DNA of 64,000 nt from Methanolobus zinderi (GTDB taxonomy: Archaea; Halobacteriota; Methanosarcinia; Methanosarcinales; Methanosarcinaceae). The notes beneath the pieces were generated by a model that was not told the origin of the DNA, searched no databases, and saw nothing but the letters and a program-made list of their open reading frames with translations. The stretch lies in the NCBI RefSeq assembly GCF_013388255.1, contig NZ_CP058215.1, forward strand, positions 2,409,332 through 2,473,331. The letters run 5' to 3'. Shown here piece by piece: positions 26,838 through 36,112 of this stretch (position 1 is its first letter; each line of letters starts with the position of its first letter). The position numbers and the translations under genes are program-made.

Positions 26838-27626
26838 TCAACCGAATATATTTCCTTCAAGTACGGTCACTGCCTGTCCCGAAAGAATGACACGGTCCCC
26901 TTCAACCTTCACTTTCAGGGACCCTCCTCTGGCAGATGCCTGGTATGCATAAAAACTGTCCTTCCCGAGCTTTTCCATCCAGTAAGGTCCAAGGCAGCAG
27001 TGAGCTGAACCTGTGACCGGGTCCTCCGGTATACCTATTGCCGGAGCAAAGAGCCGGGATACGAAATCATATTCTTCCGATTCGCAAAGTGAAGTAACTA
27101 TCACACCTCTGGTTGTGACCTTTGCAAGCATGGGTAGATCCGGTTCCATTGATCTTAGTTCTTCTTCGGATTCAACTTCGACTATGTAATCGAAGTCATT
27201 CAAACCAAGATATTTTACGTCAACACCCAGCGATTCTATAAGTCCTTCAGGTGCATCCAGGCTATCTTCCGGAAGTACCGGAAAATCAAGCTCGACCCAT
27301 TCACCCTTGAGTCGTGCTGTGAGCAGACCGCTTTTTGTAAAGAACCTGGCAGTCTCATCCTTTTCGAGATAGCCCTTTTCCCATAATATGTGAGCACTTG
27401 CCAGTGTGCCGTGTCCGCAGAGATCGACTTCCGCATCAGGTGCGAACCAGCGTAAATGATACCCTCCGTTTTCAGGATACAGGAAGGAAGTCTCTGAGAC
27501 AGCCATCTCCCGGGCTACATTCTGCATCCATTTTTCATCTGCGGCAGATTCAAGGATGCATACCCCTGCGGGATTTCCTGAAAAAGCTCTGTCCGTAAAA
27601 GAATCAACCTGATATATCCGGGCCAT
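26838..27626 (-). CDS. PhzF-family isomerase/epimerase
   Basis: A 262-residue PhzF-like protein. Landmarks are VDSFTDRAFSGNPAGVCIL, the conserved SETSFLYPENGGYHLRWFAPDAEVDLCGHGTLASAH (with the catalytic-region Glu in SET) and EDPVTGSAHCCLGPYW. The family performs proton shifts on small metabolites, but the substrate of archaeal members is unknown. GGTGAT ribosome-binding site before ATG 27626. It follows cysS by about 60 bases on the same strand. Confidence 0.88.
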   Translation of the reverse strand: MARIYQVDSFTDRAFSGNPAGVCILESAADEKWMQNVAREMAVSETSFLYPENGGYHLRWFAPDAEVDLCGHGTLASAHILWEKGYLEKDETARFFTKSGLLTARLKGEWVELDFPVLPEDSLDAPEGLIESLGVDVKYLGLNDFDYIVEVESEEELRSMEPDLPMLAKVTTRGVIVTSLCESEEYDFVSRLFAPAIGIPEDPVTGSAHCCLGPYWMEKLGKDSFYAYQASARGGSLKVKVEGDRVILSGQAVTVLEGNIFG

Positions 27627-27688
27627 ATTATCACCAAATCCAAAAGCCGATAAGATTTACTGTTTTTTATCAAGAAAAACAGGCAGAG

Positions 27689-29122
27689 TTATGCCCGCCT
27701 CCATCTGACACCATCCTTTCCGTCTTCAATTACAATGCTTTTTTCCTTAAGTTCATCGCGGATGGAATCGGCCCTTGCCCAATCCTTTTCCTGCCGTGCT
27801 TCCTCACGCTGTTTTATCATGTACTCGATATCCTCATCAGAAAGTCCGCCGGCTGTTTCATCAGGTCCTTCAAGCTCCTTGCAGAACACTCCCAGTACTT
27901 CATCCACATCTTTGAAAAAAGCAAATACTTCATTGAGAGATTCCCGACCGGGATTGTTTTCGGATATTATGGCATTGACCTTACGTGAGAATACAAAAAG
28001 ATCCGCAAGGGCTTCCCTTGTATTGAAGTCCTCATCCATCGATCTGATAAATGAATCTCTGGCCCTGTTCACTTCTTCCGGAAGACCGAAATCATCATCT
28101 TCATCAGATGCATCTTCCAGTGCATACTTCACATTGATGATGGCATTTTTTATCCTCTCATGTGCCCTGCCTGCTTCTTCAAGGTGTTTCTCACTGAAAT
28201 CGATAGTATTGCGATAGTGAGTGTGTAGTATAAAGAACCTGACAACCTCCGGAGGGAACTCCTCCAGCACCTGTTTGATGGTGAAGAAGTTGCCCAGGGA
28301 CTTTGACATCTTTTCGCGGTCAATGGTAAGGAAACCATTATGCATCCAGTATTTACTGAAGGGATGCAAACCCGTATAGCCTTCGGACTGCAAAATCTCC
28401 GCTTCATGGTGAGGGAAGATCAGATCGGCACCTCCGCCATGAATATCCAGTTGATCTGAACCATATTTCATAGACATGACCGAACATTCGATATGCCAGC
28501 CCGGACGACCTCTGCTCCAGGGACTGTCCCAGCCGGGCTCATTTTCCGGAGAGGACTTCCAGAGCACAAAGTCCAGTCTGTAGTTCTTATCCTCTTCCAC
28601 TTCCACACGGCTTCCCGAACCTTCCATGAGACCCTCAACGGTCTGGTGGCTCAGTACACCAACACGGTCCAGGGATTTTGTCAGGTCATAGTAGACATTA
28701 CCTTCCCGGGTAGGATAGGCAAAGCCACGGTCAATGAGCACTTTTATCGTTTCGATGATATCAGGGATATGCTCGGTCACTTTTGGTTGCACGTTGGGCT
28801 GTTTTACGTTGAGCCTGTCCATGTCCTCAACAAAAGATTGCGTGAACCTTGATGAAAGTTCAAAAGGATCTTCACCGCTTTCCCCTGCGCGTTCTATGAT
28901 CTTATCATCCACATCGGTTATATTCGAAATGTAGTTGACATCATACCCCCTGTAAGCAAGATAGCGCCTGATCACATCAAAGGAGATATAACTGCGAGCA
29001 TGCCCCAGATGGCAATGATCATACACAGTAGGACCACAAACGTACATATTGACCTTGTTTTCGTGCAGAGGAATAAAATCCTCCATCTGCCTTGTTAAAG
29101 TGTTATAAACTCTGAGCACCAT
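27689..29122 (-). CDS. cysS: Cysteinyl-tRNA synthetase
   Basis: A 477-residue class I synthetase attaching cysteine to tRNA-Cys. Zinc/cysteine recognition begins at CGPTVYDHCHLGHARSY, where HLGH is the HIGH motif. GWHIECSVMSMKY and a KMSKSLGN loop follow, and a DALR-type helical domain ends the protein. Length is normal. The gene for its cognate tRNA-Cys lies 45 bases upstream on the same strand. Methanosarcinales can also make Cys-tRNA by the SepRS/SepCysS route, which is not encoded in this window. Confidence 0.95.
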   Translation of the reverse strand: MVLRVYNTLTRQMEDFIPLHENKVNMYVCGPTVYDHCHLGHARSYISFDVIRRYLAYRGYDVNYISNITDVDDKIIERAGESGEDPFELSSRFTQSFVEDMDRLNVKQPNVQPKVTEHIPDIIETIKVLIDRGFAYPTREGNVYYDLTKSLDRVGVLSHQTVEGLMEGSGSRVEVEEDKNYRLDFVLWKSSPENEPGWDSPWSRGRPGWHIECSVMSMKYGSDQLDIHGGGADLIFPHHEAEILQSEGYTGLHPFSKYWMHNGFLTIDREKMSKSLGNFFTIKQVLEEFPPEVVRFFILHTHYRNTIDFSEKHLEEAGRAHERIKNAIINVKYALEDASDEDDDFGLPEEVNRARDSFIRSMDEDFNTREALADLFVFSRKVNAIISENNPGRESLNEVFAFFKDVDEVLGVFCKELEGPDETAGGLSDEDIEYMIKQREEARQEKDWARADSIRDELKEKSIVIEDGKDGVRWRRA

Positions 29123-29166
29123 GAAAATAATATCTCCATTACTAACAGTAAGAACTATAGAAACAA

Positions 29167-29239
29167 TGCCGAGGGGAAGATTCGAACTCCCGAAAAACCG
29201 CTCTGCAGGCGGTCACATTAGCCACTCTGTCACCTCGGC
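29167..29239 (-). tRNA. tRNA-Cys (anticodon GCA), upstream of cysS
   Basis: Read on the minus strand: acceptor GCCGAGG pairs with CCTCGGC (7 bp). The anticodon stem ACCGC/GCGGT encloses loop CT-GCA-GA, and the T arm GGGAG-TTCGAAT-CTTCC is normal. The D-arm has a short stem (ACA/TGT). The base after the acceptor stem is A, so the discriminator appears to be A73, whereas U73 is the usual tRNA-Cys identity base; a U-1 could pair with it. CCA is not encoded. Confidence 0.93.
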
Positions 29240-29500
29240 AGACTGCAGGAAATCCTGTTCTACTCCAATTCTTACCGGTAGCCTTATCTAGTTTTTGATT
29301 GCGGCAAATTGAAATCATGCAGTTAATAAATTCTTTCTTTAATCTGTCACAGTTTTTATAAATATGACTACAATCACCAAATTACGAACTGCACACTACA
29401 ATACTAAAAATAAAACAGCAAAAGCGAAAATATTTTATTTGTATAATTCTTAATAAATTCACATTCAATATTTTAATAATGAATCAGGTTGGTTTACGGA

Positions 29501-29830
29501 ATGTCAATTATAGATGATAACAGGTGGAGCATAGCTGGAATCATGTTGTTCATTCTTGGAGCAACAATCGCCTTGGCAGGATTCTTTTTGAGCAGAGGCG
29601 ATCATCTGCTTTTGATAGTATTTGTCTCGCTGGTACCACTCATGGCATCCGTGAGGCTCCTGTCAAGGTATAATCTGGCGTTACTGAAATTACTTGCAGG
29701 TGTTTCCCTGACAATTGCACTATTCTCACAGGCATATATTATTGAAAGCCAGTACAGCGCAGCCCTGGGTTTTGTGATGTTCCTGACATCCGCAGCAGAG
29801 TACCGCAAAGACAGTGTCAGCACTGAATGA
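29501..29830 (+). CDS. Small membrane protein of unknown function
   Basis: A 109-residue protein with three to four hydrophobic segments (about residues 9-30, 35-50, 60-80 and 84-98) and a charged tail (AAEYRKDSVSTE). I do not recognise the family. ATG 29501 follows a weak purine stretch; a TTG at 29489 is also in frame. It stands alone between the tRNA-Cys promoter region and the next small gene. Confidence 0.62.
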   Translation: MSIIDDNRWSIAGIMLFILGATIALAGFFLSRGDHLLLIVFVSLVPLMASVRLLSRYNLALLKLLAGVSLTIALFSQAYIIESQYSAALGFVMFLTSAAEYRKDSVSTE

Positions 29831-29958
29831 TGCAACCTCACATTTTTATTTTAGAACATATCGATCCTTTTTTCCTGCATTTTTAATCATTACCTGACCT
29901 TTTCCAGCTCTTCAATTTTCAGGATACAGACAGATATAAAAAAGGATTTATCGAAATA

Positions 29959-29980
29959 ACTTCATTATTAATAATGAAGT
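29959..29980. promoter_or_regulatory. Perfect 22-bp palindrome before a small gene
   Basis: ACTTCATTATT at 29959-29969 is followed immediately by its exact reverse complement at 29970-29980, seven bases before the ATG of the 97-residue gene. With no spacer it suits a dimeric DNA-binding protein better than an RNA stem. A core TATTAATA could overlap a promoter. Confidence 0.7.
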
Positions 29981-29986
29981 ATTCAT

Positions 29987-30280
29987 ATGAGAGTCACATC
30001 AATTGAACAGGTGCTTCCCTGCATAGCAGACCCATGGAAACTCAGGTTGATTGCACAACTGGATGAAAGGCCCGACCTGCACTTACTTGCAAAGCATCTT
30101 CCGGGCCGCTATTCTGAAAATCTTGGTATCGTTATCGCAAAAAGCGGATATCGAGAGATCACTTTTTACAGTAATGGCAAAGTCACGGTTCGGATGGTGG
30201 ACAGCCCGGAAGAGGGACAGAAGTTCATAAACAGTATGCTCGCAATGGCTTATAACAAAGCATTGATTGAAGAACTATAA
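29987..30280 (+). CDS. Conserved-looking small protein of unknown function
   Basis: A 97-residue soluble protein (CIADPWKLRLIAQLDERPDL, ENLGIVIAKSGYREITFYSNGKVTVRMVDSPEEGQKFI). The middle has a beta-rich segment that reads like a TATA-box-binding-like or ferredoxin-like strand pattern, but I do not recognise a family. The ORF is strongly biased as coding sequence and lies directly behind a perfect 22-bp palindrome, so it may be tightly regulated or autoregulated. Confidence 0.65.
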   Translation: MRVTSIEQVLPCIADPWKLRLIAQLDERPDLHLLAKHLPGRYSENLGIVIAKSGYREITFYSNGKVTVRMVDSPEEGQKFINSMLAMAYNKALIEEL

Positions 30281-30580
30281 CAAGCTGTTCATATTTTGCC
30301 CATACTATACCTTATATGCAAACGCGATACTCTAGTAAAAAAATGAGACATTAAAGAATAAATTACGCAAGACTTATGTAATTTTAAAAAATATTACACA
30401 TCTACCTGCAATCATAAAATAAATAATGCGAAAGTTATTCAATACAGTATGAAATAATATACATTCGTATTAAAAAATATGAGGAACTCCAAAAATCCAA
30501 TCCTGCCGAGGCCTGTCAAAAATGAAAGAAGCTGTCATCGAAATCAACACAGAAGATATTCCTGCACAAAAGAGGGCTGA
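30281..30580 (+). other. AT-rich leader region before the sensor kinase
   Basis: Three hundred AT-rich bases with several TATA-like stretches (around 30300-30320 and 30400-30425). Two short overlapping open frames end at the kinase start: one of 33 codons at 30479-30580, whose TGA abuts the ATG, and one of 20 codons at 30522-30584. Nothing else is apparent. Confidence 0.4.
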
Positions 30581-30584
30581 ATGA
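30522..30584 (+). CDS. Possible 20-residue leader peptide coupled to the sensor kinase
   Basis: A short frame starting ATGAAAGAAGCTGTC and ending in a TGA that overlaps the kinase ATG as ATGA. A GAGG lies ten bases before its ATG. The acidic product (MKEAVIEINTEDIPAQKRAE) has no known relatives that I can name. The overlap suggests coupling, but length alone makes it uncertain. Confidence 0.3.
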   Translation: MKEAVIEINTEDIPAQKRAE

Positions 30585-32704
30585 ACAGCGAAGCACTGAT
30601 AGGCATAGTCAACAATGCAGCACTCTTGCTTGCCCTGGGACTGCTATACGATTCTTTTTCCTATAAAGTCAGCAATAAAACTATTTTTGACAAGGTCATT
30701 ACAGGATCGATTATAGGTATTATCGGTGTTGCGCTTATATTTAATTCATGGGAACTTGCTCCTGGCATTGTTTTTGATACCAGGTCTATCCTTCTGAGTA
30801 TAACAGGCCTTTTCTTTGGTTTTATCCCGGTACTGATTGCGGCATTGATCAGTGCCATATACCGGTTGTCCATGGGAGGTTCGGGAGTTCTTACCGGAAT
30901 ATCGGTGATTGCATCTTCCACTATCATCGGTTTACTGTGGAGAATGCATCGCCAGAATCTAAGAAAGACACTTGGAAATTTCGAACTCTACGTTTTCGGT
31001 ATCGCAGTACATGTTTCCATGCTTCTGTTGATGTTCACGCTCCCTTTTGAGACAGCTATCGAAGTTCTAAAGGTCATCACAATACCGGTGATACTGGTGT
31101 ACCCTATAGGAACTGTCCTGCTGGGAACACTTCTGAACCAGCGGACGGCCCGCAACAAAGCACAGCAGGCACTCAAAGAGAGCGAGGCCAGAATCAAGCA
31201 TATCTACAACAATGTCCCGGTTGGAATCTTCCGTACAGATTCGTCTGGTAAAGTTCTCAGCATAAATCCCGAGATGGCGCACATCGTAGGTTGTGATTCT
31301 CCTGAAGAAGCAATAGAACATTACACGGATCTGGGTAAACAACTCTACGTTAACTCCGAGAAGAGAGAAGAATTCGTTAAGATGTTAAAAAAGGAAGGTT
31401 CCGTACAGAATTTCGAATATGAGGCGCAACGAAAGGATGGCAAGCGCCTGTGGCTCCTCATGAATGCAAAAATCAGCGCAGAGGCTGAAAATGGTTTTGT
31501 GATCGATGGATTTACAATGGATATCACTGAGCGTAAGATGGCAGATTTCAGGATACGTGAAAGCGAGGAAAAGTTCCGTGCCATCTTTGAACAGGCTGCC
31601 ACAGGCATCTGTCAGGCAGATCTTGATGGAAAAATAATCCAGTTTAACGACCGCTTCTGTAAAATAACCGGTTATCCCGCTGAAGAGCTTATGAACGTCA
31701 ATTTCCGGGATATCACACACCCGGACGACCTTCCCAAAGAGCTTGAGCTGGTAGAAGAAGTCGTTGCTGGTAAACGCAAGAACTACTCCATTGAAAAGAG
31801 ATACCTCCACAAAAGCGGTAGTTCTGTATGGGTAAGCGTCAATGTATCAATAGTCAGTTCTTCAGAAGGCAGGCCTCTTTATTTCCTCGCGGTTGCCGAG
31901 GATATCGCTGAACGCAAAGAAGCCGAAGAGCAGATGCTGCGCGCCAGGCTGGCTGCTGAAGAGGCGAACCGGTATAAGAATGAATTACTGGCAAATGCAA
32001 ACCATGAACTGAGAACACCACTTAGCTCCATAATAGGCTTTTCGGACATCATCCTCTCGGATATGTCAGACAACCTGAACCAGAGCCAGAAAAAATATCT
32101 GTCTCATGTTAACCAGAGCGGGAAGTTACTCCTCAAGCTAATAAGCAAAATGCTTGACATCTCCAGAATAGAATCAGGCGGCATGGACCTTCATTTTGAA
32201 AAGTTCAAGCCCGGGCCGATGGTCGAGGAAGTGATACGGGGAATAGAATCAATGGCCTCTATCAAGAACATCACCCTGAATGTCGATATGGATACGGATA
32301 TCCAGGAAATGACAGCAGACAAGGGTAAGGTTCAGGCAATCCTCTACAACCTGCTGGAAAACTCCCTGAAATTCACTCCCTCAAAAGGGGAGGTAACATT
32401 AAAAATCAGGGAGAAAGGAGAATTTTTGCAGGTATCGATTACAGATAATGGTATAGGCATACAGGACAAGGATATAGACCGGATATTCGATCCCTTCGTA
32501 CAGGTTGACGGTTCATCTACCCGCAAGCAGGGAGGCACGGGACTCGGACTCATGCTTGTAAAAGAATACGTTTCAATGCATAACGGTGAAGTAAGTGTGA
32601 AAAGCGAATATGGCAGGGGCAGTACATTCACTTTTACAATTCCGATAGCACCCAATATCGAATATGATTCAGAAACAGTCAGGATGCCTGAGGAAGTCAA
32701 CTAA
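30581..32704 (+). CDS. LytS-type 5TM-receptor PAS-PAS sensor histidine kinase
   Basis: A 707-residue membrane kinase. Residues 1-195 form a five- to six-span LytS-like receptor (5TM-5TMR_LYT; NSWELAPGIVFDTRSILLSITGLFFGFIPVLIAALISA), expected to sense a small extracellular or membrane signal. PAS domains lie at about 200-320 and 325-450 (each ending in a PAC-like DITERK or DIAERKE). HisKA is at about 465-530, with phospho-acceptor His in NHELRTPLSSIIGFSD. The HATPase domain (580-695) has NLLENSLKFT, DNGIGIQ and GGTGLGLMLVKEYV. No response regulator is adjacent. It converges with the AK6 gene with no gap. Confidence 0.92.
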   Translation: MNSEALIGIVNNAALLLALGLLYDSFSYKVSNKTIFDKVITGSIIGIIGVALIFNSWELAPGIVFDTRSILLSITGLFFGFIPVLIAALISAIYRLSMGGSGVLTGISVIASSTIIGLLWRMHRQNLRKTLGNFELYVFGIAVHVSMLLLMFTLPFETAIEVLKVITIPVILVYPIGTVLLGTLLNQRTARNKAQQALKESEARIKHIYNNVPVGIFRTDSSGKVLSINPEMAHIVGCDSPEEAIEHYTDLGKQLYVNSEKREEFVKMLKKEGSVQNFEYEAQRKDGKRLWLLMNAKISAEAENGFVIDGFTMDITERKMADFRIRESEEKFRAIFEQAATGICQADLDGKIIQFNDRFCKITGYPAEELMNVNFRDITHPDDLPKELELVEEVVAGKRKNYSIEKRYLHKSGSSVWVSVNVSIVSSSEGRPLYFLAVAEDIAERKEAEEQMLRARLAAEEANRYKNELLANANHELRTPLSSIIGFSDIILSDMSDNLNQSQKKYLSHVNQSGKLLLKLISKMLDISRIESGGMDLHFEKFKPGPMVEEVIRGIESMASIKNITLNVDMDTDIQEMTADKGKVQAILYNLLENSLKFTPSKGEVTLKIREKGEFLQVSITDNGIGIQDKDIDRIFDPFVQVDGSSTRKQGGTGLGLMLVKEYVSMHNGEVSVKSEYGRGSTFTFTIPIAPNIEYDSETVRMPEEVN

Positions 32705-33256
32705 TCAATCTAGAAACCTGTCACTCCAGTCAACAGAGCCGGGACTGTATCGCTGTTGAATCTCCTGATCCCTTTCCCGGAGGATACTTTCCAGTATTTC
32801 CTCCACACTTGCAAGGGTATCTTCTACTGATCCTTTGGTGGTATCAATCTCAAAGACTTCCCCGCACCATTCCACCGATTCGACAAGTATGACATCCAGT
32901 GCTTCAGCATCCAGATTCTCTTCCACTTTTTCCACAGAATAGCCACGTTTTGAAAGTCTTTCCTGCAGTATGTCGGGCCTTGTCCTCAGAACAATGACAG
33001 TATCGGCTATGTAATGAGAAAGGTGGCTGTCGATCAGGGTTAAGGGATATATTCTGTTCACCAGTTCCTTTACCCTTTTTTCCACAAGGTCCATGTCAGC
33101 AACCACGCAGTCCCTCTCACGGTCCATTTCGGAGTAAAGTCTCTCTTTACGGATCAGCTCATTTAGATGAATAACCTGATACTTTCGCTTCTTTTCAAGT
33201 AACTCTGTTACAGCAGTCTTTCCTGTTCCAGGCGTTCCAGTGATTCCCACAAGCAT
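32705..33256 (-). CDS. AK6/Fap7-type adenylate kinase-like NTPase
   Basis: A 183-residue small kinase. The P-loop is GITGTPGTGKT at 4-14 and the lid region is RTRPDILQERLSKRGYS. The archaeal Fap7/AK6 family acts as an adenylate kinase and assists small-subunit ribosome maturation through Rps14. Start ATG 33256 sits 24 bases after trpG, so it is the last gene of the trp transcript by position, without a known link to tryptophan. Confidence 0.87.
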   Translation of the reverse strand: MLVGITGTPGTGKTAVTELLEKKRKYQVIHLNELIRKERLYSEMDRERDCVVADMDLVEKRVKELVNRIYPLTLIDSHLSHYIADTVIVLRTRPDILQERLSKRGYSVEKVEENLDAEALDVILVESVEWCGEVFEIDTTKGSVEDTLASVEEILESILRERDQEIQQRYSPGSVDWSDRFLD

Positions 33257-33280
33257 GGGTTTTAGAATGTGTGAAAAGAC

Positions 33281-33868
33281 TTAATCCTTGTGCATCATTG
33301 CGATCTTCAGGAAGTTCTCTATGATATACATGCCCTCTTTGGTAAGTATTGATTCGGGATGGAACTGGACCCCGTATACAGGGTATTCACTGTGTTCAAT
33401 CGCCATGATAATATCATCTTCTGTTTTCGCGGTTACCCTGAGACAGTCTGCGAGATCTTCTATGGCAAGAGAATGATACCGTCCTCCCTTGAAATTATCC
33501 GGCACCTCCAGGAAAATAGGCGACTTCTCATGACTTATGTCAGATGTCTTCCCGTGAACAGGTCCGCCCTTTGCATGTCCTATACTGCCGCCAAAAGCCG
33601 TGTTTATTGCCTGATGCCCGAGGCATACACCAAGCACCGGCACTTTCGGTCCGAATTCCCTGATAATGTCAAGACATGTACCGATATCCTCGGTCTTGTG
33701 AGGGGTACCGGGTCCCGGAGATACTATTATCGCATCAGGATCGAGTTCTCTTACCTCTTCAAGGGAGATAGTATTCGGAACCACCACTGTGTCAGGTTCG
33801 AATATGGAGACATAGTCCACAAGATTCCATACGAAGGAGTCCTTATTATTGATGAACAATACTTTCAT
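33281..33868 (-). CDS. trpG: Anthranilate synthase component II (glutamine amidotransferase)
   Basis: A 195-residue class I glutaminase that supplies ammonia to TrpE. NNKDSFVWNLVDYV opens the protein; the catalytic Cys is in GVCLGHQAI; His and Glu of the triad lie in VQFHPESI. Its start touches the trpE stop (one-base overlap), so translation is coupled and stoichiometric. A PabA role is possible, but pairing with trpE inside a trp operon argues for TrpG. Confidence 0.94.
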   Translation of the reverse strand: MKVLFINNKDSFVWNLVDYVSIFEPDTVVVPNTISLEEVRELDPDAIIVSPGPGTPHKTEDIGTCLDIIREFGPKVPVLGVCLGHQAINTAFGGSIGHAKGGPVHGKTSDISHEKSPIFLEVPDNFKGGRYHSLAIEDLADCLRVTAKTEDDIIMAIEHSEYPVYGVQFHPESILTKEGMYIIENFLKIAMMHKD

Positions 33869-35442
33869 TATTTGCCCCCTCCTATAGCCTTGATCATTGC
33901 AGCCATTTTCCTCTCGGTCTCCTCGAATTCATATGTGGGGTCGGAATCAGCAACGATCCCGGCACCTGCCTGCACGTATGCAGTGTTCTGTTTGATCAGC
34001 ACGGTCCTGATAACTATGGCAAAGTCGGCATCTCCGTTCCAGGAATAGTAGCCTACACCTCCACCATATATTCCCCTGGACTCCGTTTCAAGGTCATCTA
34101 TGATCTCCATTGCGCGTATCTTGGGAGCACCTGAAAGCGTACCTGCAGGGAAGATCGCCCTTGTGGCATCGAACTGGTCGCACTCCTCCCGCATGTCCCC
34201 GCTTACTGTACTTTCGATATGCTGGACGTGGGAATATTTGATCACGCTCATCAGGTCATCGACCTTGACAGTTCCTCCTTCTGCAACCATCCTCACGTCA
34301 TTGCGCCCGAGATCCACAAGCATCACATGCTCAGCTCGCTCTTTCTCATCGCTGAGCATCTTTGCCGCAAGTTCTTTGTCCTCTTCATCATCCTTTCCAC
34401 GGGGACAGGTGCCAGCAATGGGGTTTGTTATGACCCTGTCGTTGTACATGGTCATCAGTGTTTCAGGACTTGCTCCGACGATACCCACATCCTTGAAATT
34501 GAAAATATACATATAAGGACTCGGATTGATATTCCTGAGCCTGATATAGAGCTGCAGGGGAGTCTGGCTCATATTCACAGTATATCTCCTGGATATGACG
34601 ACCTGGAAGATGTCCCCGTCAATGATATGCTGCTTTGCAGCCAGGACAGCCTTTTCATAGGTCTCCTGATCAGTGTTTGGAACAGGCTCCTCAGATTTGA
34701 CGTTCCCAAGTATGTCCTCACTGATCCCGATAACAGATGACATGTGCAGTGAGCGCTCCATCAACTGGGCATCGGCATGAGCATGTTCATAAACGGCTTC
34801 AAGGTCACTCTCATCACTTATGAATGGTGTGACGACCATATATGTCTCATTGGTGATATGATCGAAGACAAAAGTCCTTGTCATGATTGCAAAATGCATG
34901 TCAGGGGTGTCTGCATCTTCCTTTTTCTCTATACCTAACCAGGAATCATATACGAAGTCATAGCTGTTGTATCCAATAGCCCCTCCAAGGAAAGTCTGCC
35001 TGTCAAAACGTTTCTGGTTCAGCAGGACGGTTTCGTTGCTTGTGGGAAAAATATCACGGAAAGCATCAAGGGCATCTTTTCCCTCTTCAACTTTCACCCT
35101 GATCTTTCCGCCGATCAGTGATTCGGTCTCACCCATAGCTTTGACCTTGCCATAGATATATTTCGTGAGCTCTGAGTTCTGCTGGCACTCTATTGTCAGG
35201 AACCTGTCCTTGATGGACACCACAATTTCCGGATCGGAGCCCACAAAAGAATACCTTGCATGCTTCTTTTCCTTCTCCACTGATTCAAGCAGGTACGAAT
35301 GACCCGCATTCTGCAGGGTCGCGTATAACTGGAGGGGACTGCATATGCTATCAACCTTTGCCATGAGCTGCACGATGGCAGGTTTCTGCGAGCCCTCGAC
35401 CAGTTTTATGAATTCTTCTTTACTAAGATCAAAATCAACCAT
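33868..35442 (-). CDS. trpE: Anthranilate synthase component I
   Basis: A 524-residue chorismate-using enzyme, first committed step of tryptophan synthesis. The N-terminal LLESVEKEKKHARYSFVG holds the LLES tryptophan feedback-binding element. The catalytic core has PSPYMYIFNF, GASPETLMTM, NPIAGTCPRGKD, VDLGRNDV and GTLSGAPKIRAMEI. It overlaps trpF by eight bases and trpG by one. Feedback inhibition by tryptophan is expected from the motif. Confidence 0.95.
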   Translation of the reverse strand: MVDFDLSKEEFIKLVEGSQKPAIVQLMAKVDSICSPLQLYATLQNAGHSYLLESVEKEKKHARYSFVGSDPEIVVSIKDRFLTIECQQNSELTKYIYGKVKAMGETESLIGGKIRVKVEEGKDALDAFRDIFPTSNETVLLNQKRFDRQTFLGGAIGYNSYDFVYDSWLGIEKKEDADTPDMHFAIMTRTFVFDHITNETYMVVTPFISDESDLEAVYEHAHADAQLMERSLHMSSVIGISEDILGNVKSEEPVPNTDQETYEKAVLAAKQHIIDGDIFQVVISRRYTVNMSQTPLQLYIRLRNINPSPYMYIFNFKDVGIVGASPETLMTMYNDRVITNPIAGTCPRGKDDEEDKELAAKMLSDEKERAEHVMLVDLGRNDVRMVAEGGTVKVDDLMSVIKYSHVQHIESTVSGDMREECDQFDATRAIFPAGTLSGAPKIRAMEIIDDLETESRGIYGGGVGYYSWNGDADFAIVIRTVLIKQNTAYVQAGAGIVADSDPTYEFEETERKMAAMIKAIGGGK

Positions 35443-36112
35443 TAATACACCTCGCCTCTCTTACAAACCTGCACACTTTAGCAGGATCTTTCTTTCCTTC
35501 TGTTTCCACACCTGATGCCGTATCGACTGCAAACGGCCTTACCTGTTCCACCGCATCACGGACATTCTCCGGCTTCAGTCCACCGGCAAGTATCACAGGC
35601 ACATCCACCGCATCAACGATCTCTTTGCTTACGGACCAGTCGTGTACTGTTCCTGTTCCGCCAGCCCTGCCGGCTTTACCTGAATCAAGCAGTATTGCAT
35701 CCACCAGATCATTTCCTGCCAGTGAATCAATCTTAGAGAGAAGATTATCAACAACAAATTCTTCCCCCACAGGTATTGTCATTACCTTTACGAGCTTTCG
35801 GTTGGTCTCGTTCCTGATAAGCTCGATATCATCCGTTCCTATGTCATTGTGAAGCTGCACAATATCCGGCCCTACAGCATCTATCAGTCCGAGGGCTTCA
35901 TCTCCGTCTTTCGGCATTATTACAAGTACCGAGCTTACAAAGGCAGGTACCTTCTTCACAAGTTCGGATGCTGTCTGCGCATCTATCTTCCTCGGAGTGT
36001 TCACCGGCACGTCTGTTATAAAGCCAACTGCATCGGCACCACAGTTAACAGCGATCTCGACGTCACTGGCAGTTCGCATACCGCAGATCTTCACCCGGGG
36101 AATTTTACTCAT
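35435..36112 (-). CDS. trpF: Phosphoribosylanthranilate isomerase
   Basis: A 225-residue TIM-barrel isomerase acting after TrpD. It starts RVKICGMRTASDVEIAVNCGADAVGF with the catalytic Cys, contains VQLHNDIG, and ends with the phosphate-binding ILAGGLKPENVRDA and DTASGVETEGKKD. It overlaps trpD by eight bases upstream and trpE by eight downstream, showing a tightly packed operon. Confidence 0.94.
   Translation of the reverse strand: MSKIPRVKICGMRTASDVEIAVNCGADAVGFITDVPVNTPRKIDAQTASELVKKVPAFVSSVLVIMPKDGDEALGLIDAVGPDIVQLHNDIGTDDIELIRNETNRKLVKVMTIPVGEEFVVDNLLSKIDSLAGNDLVDAILLDSGKAGRAGGTGTVHDWSVSKEIVDAVDVPVILAGGLKPENVRDAVEQVRPFAVDTASGVETEGKKDPAKVCRFVREARCING

Noticed and set aside
30479-30580. 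33-codon open frame ending directly before the sensor kinase
   Set aside because: No ribosome-binding site and an unlikely basic, Cys/His-rich composition; noted but not called.
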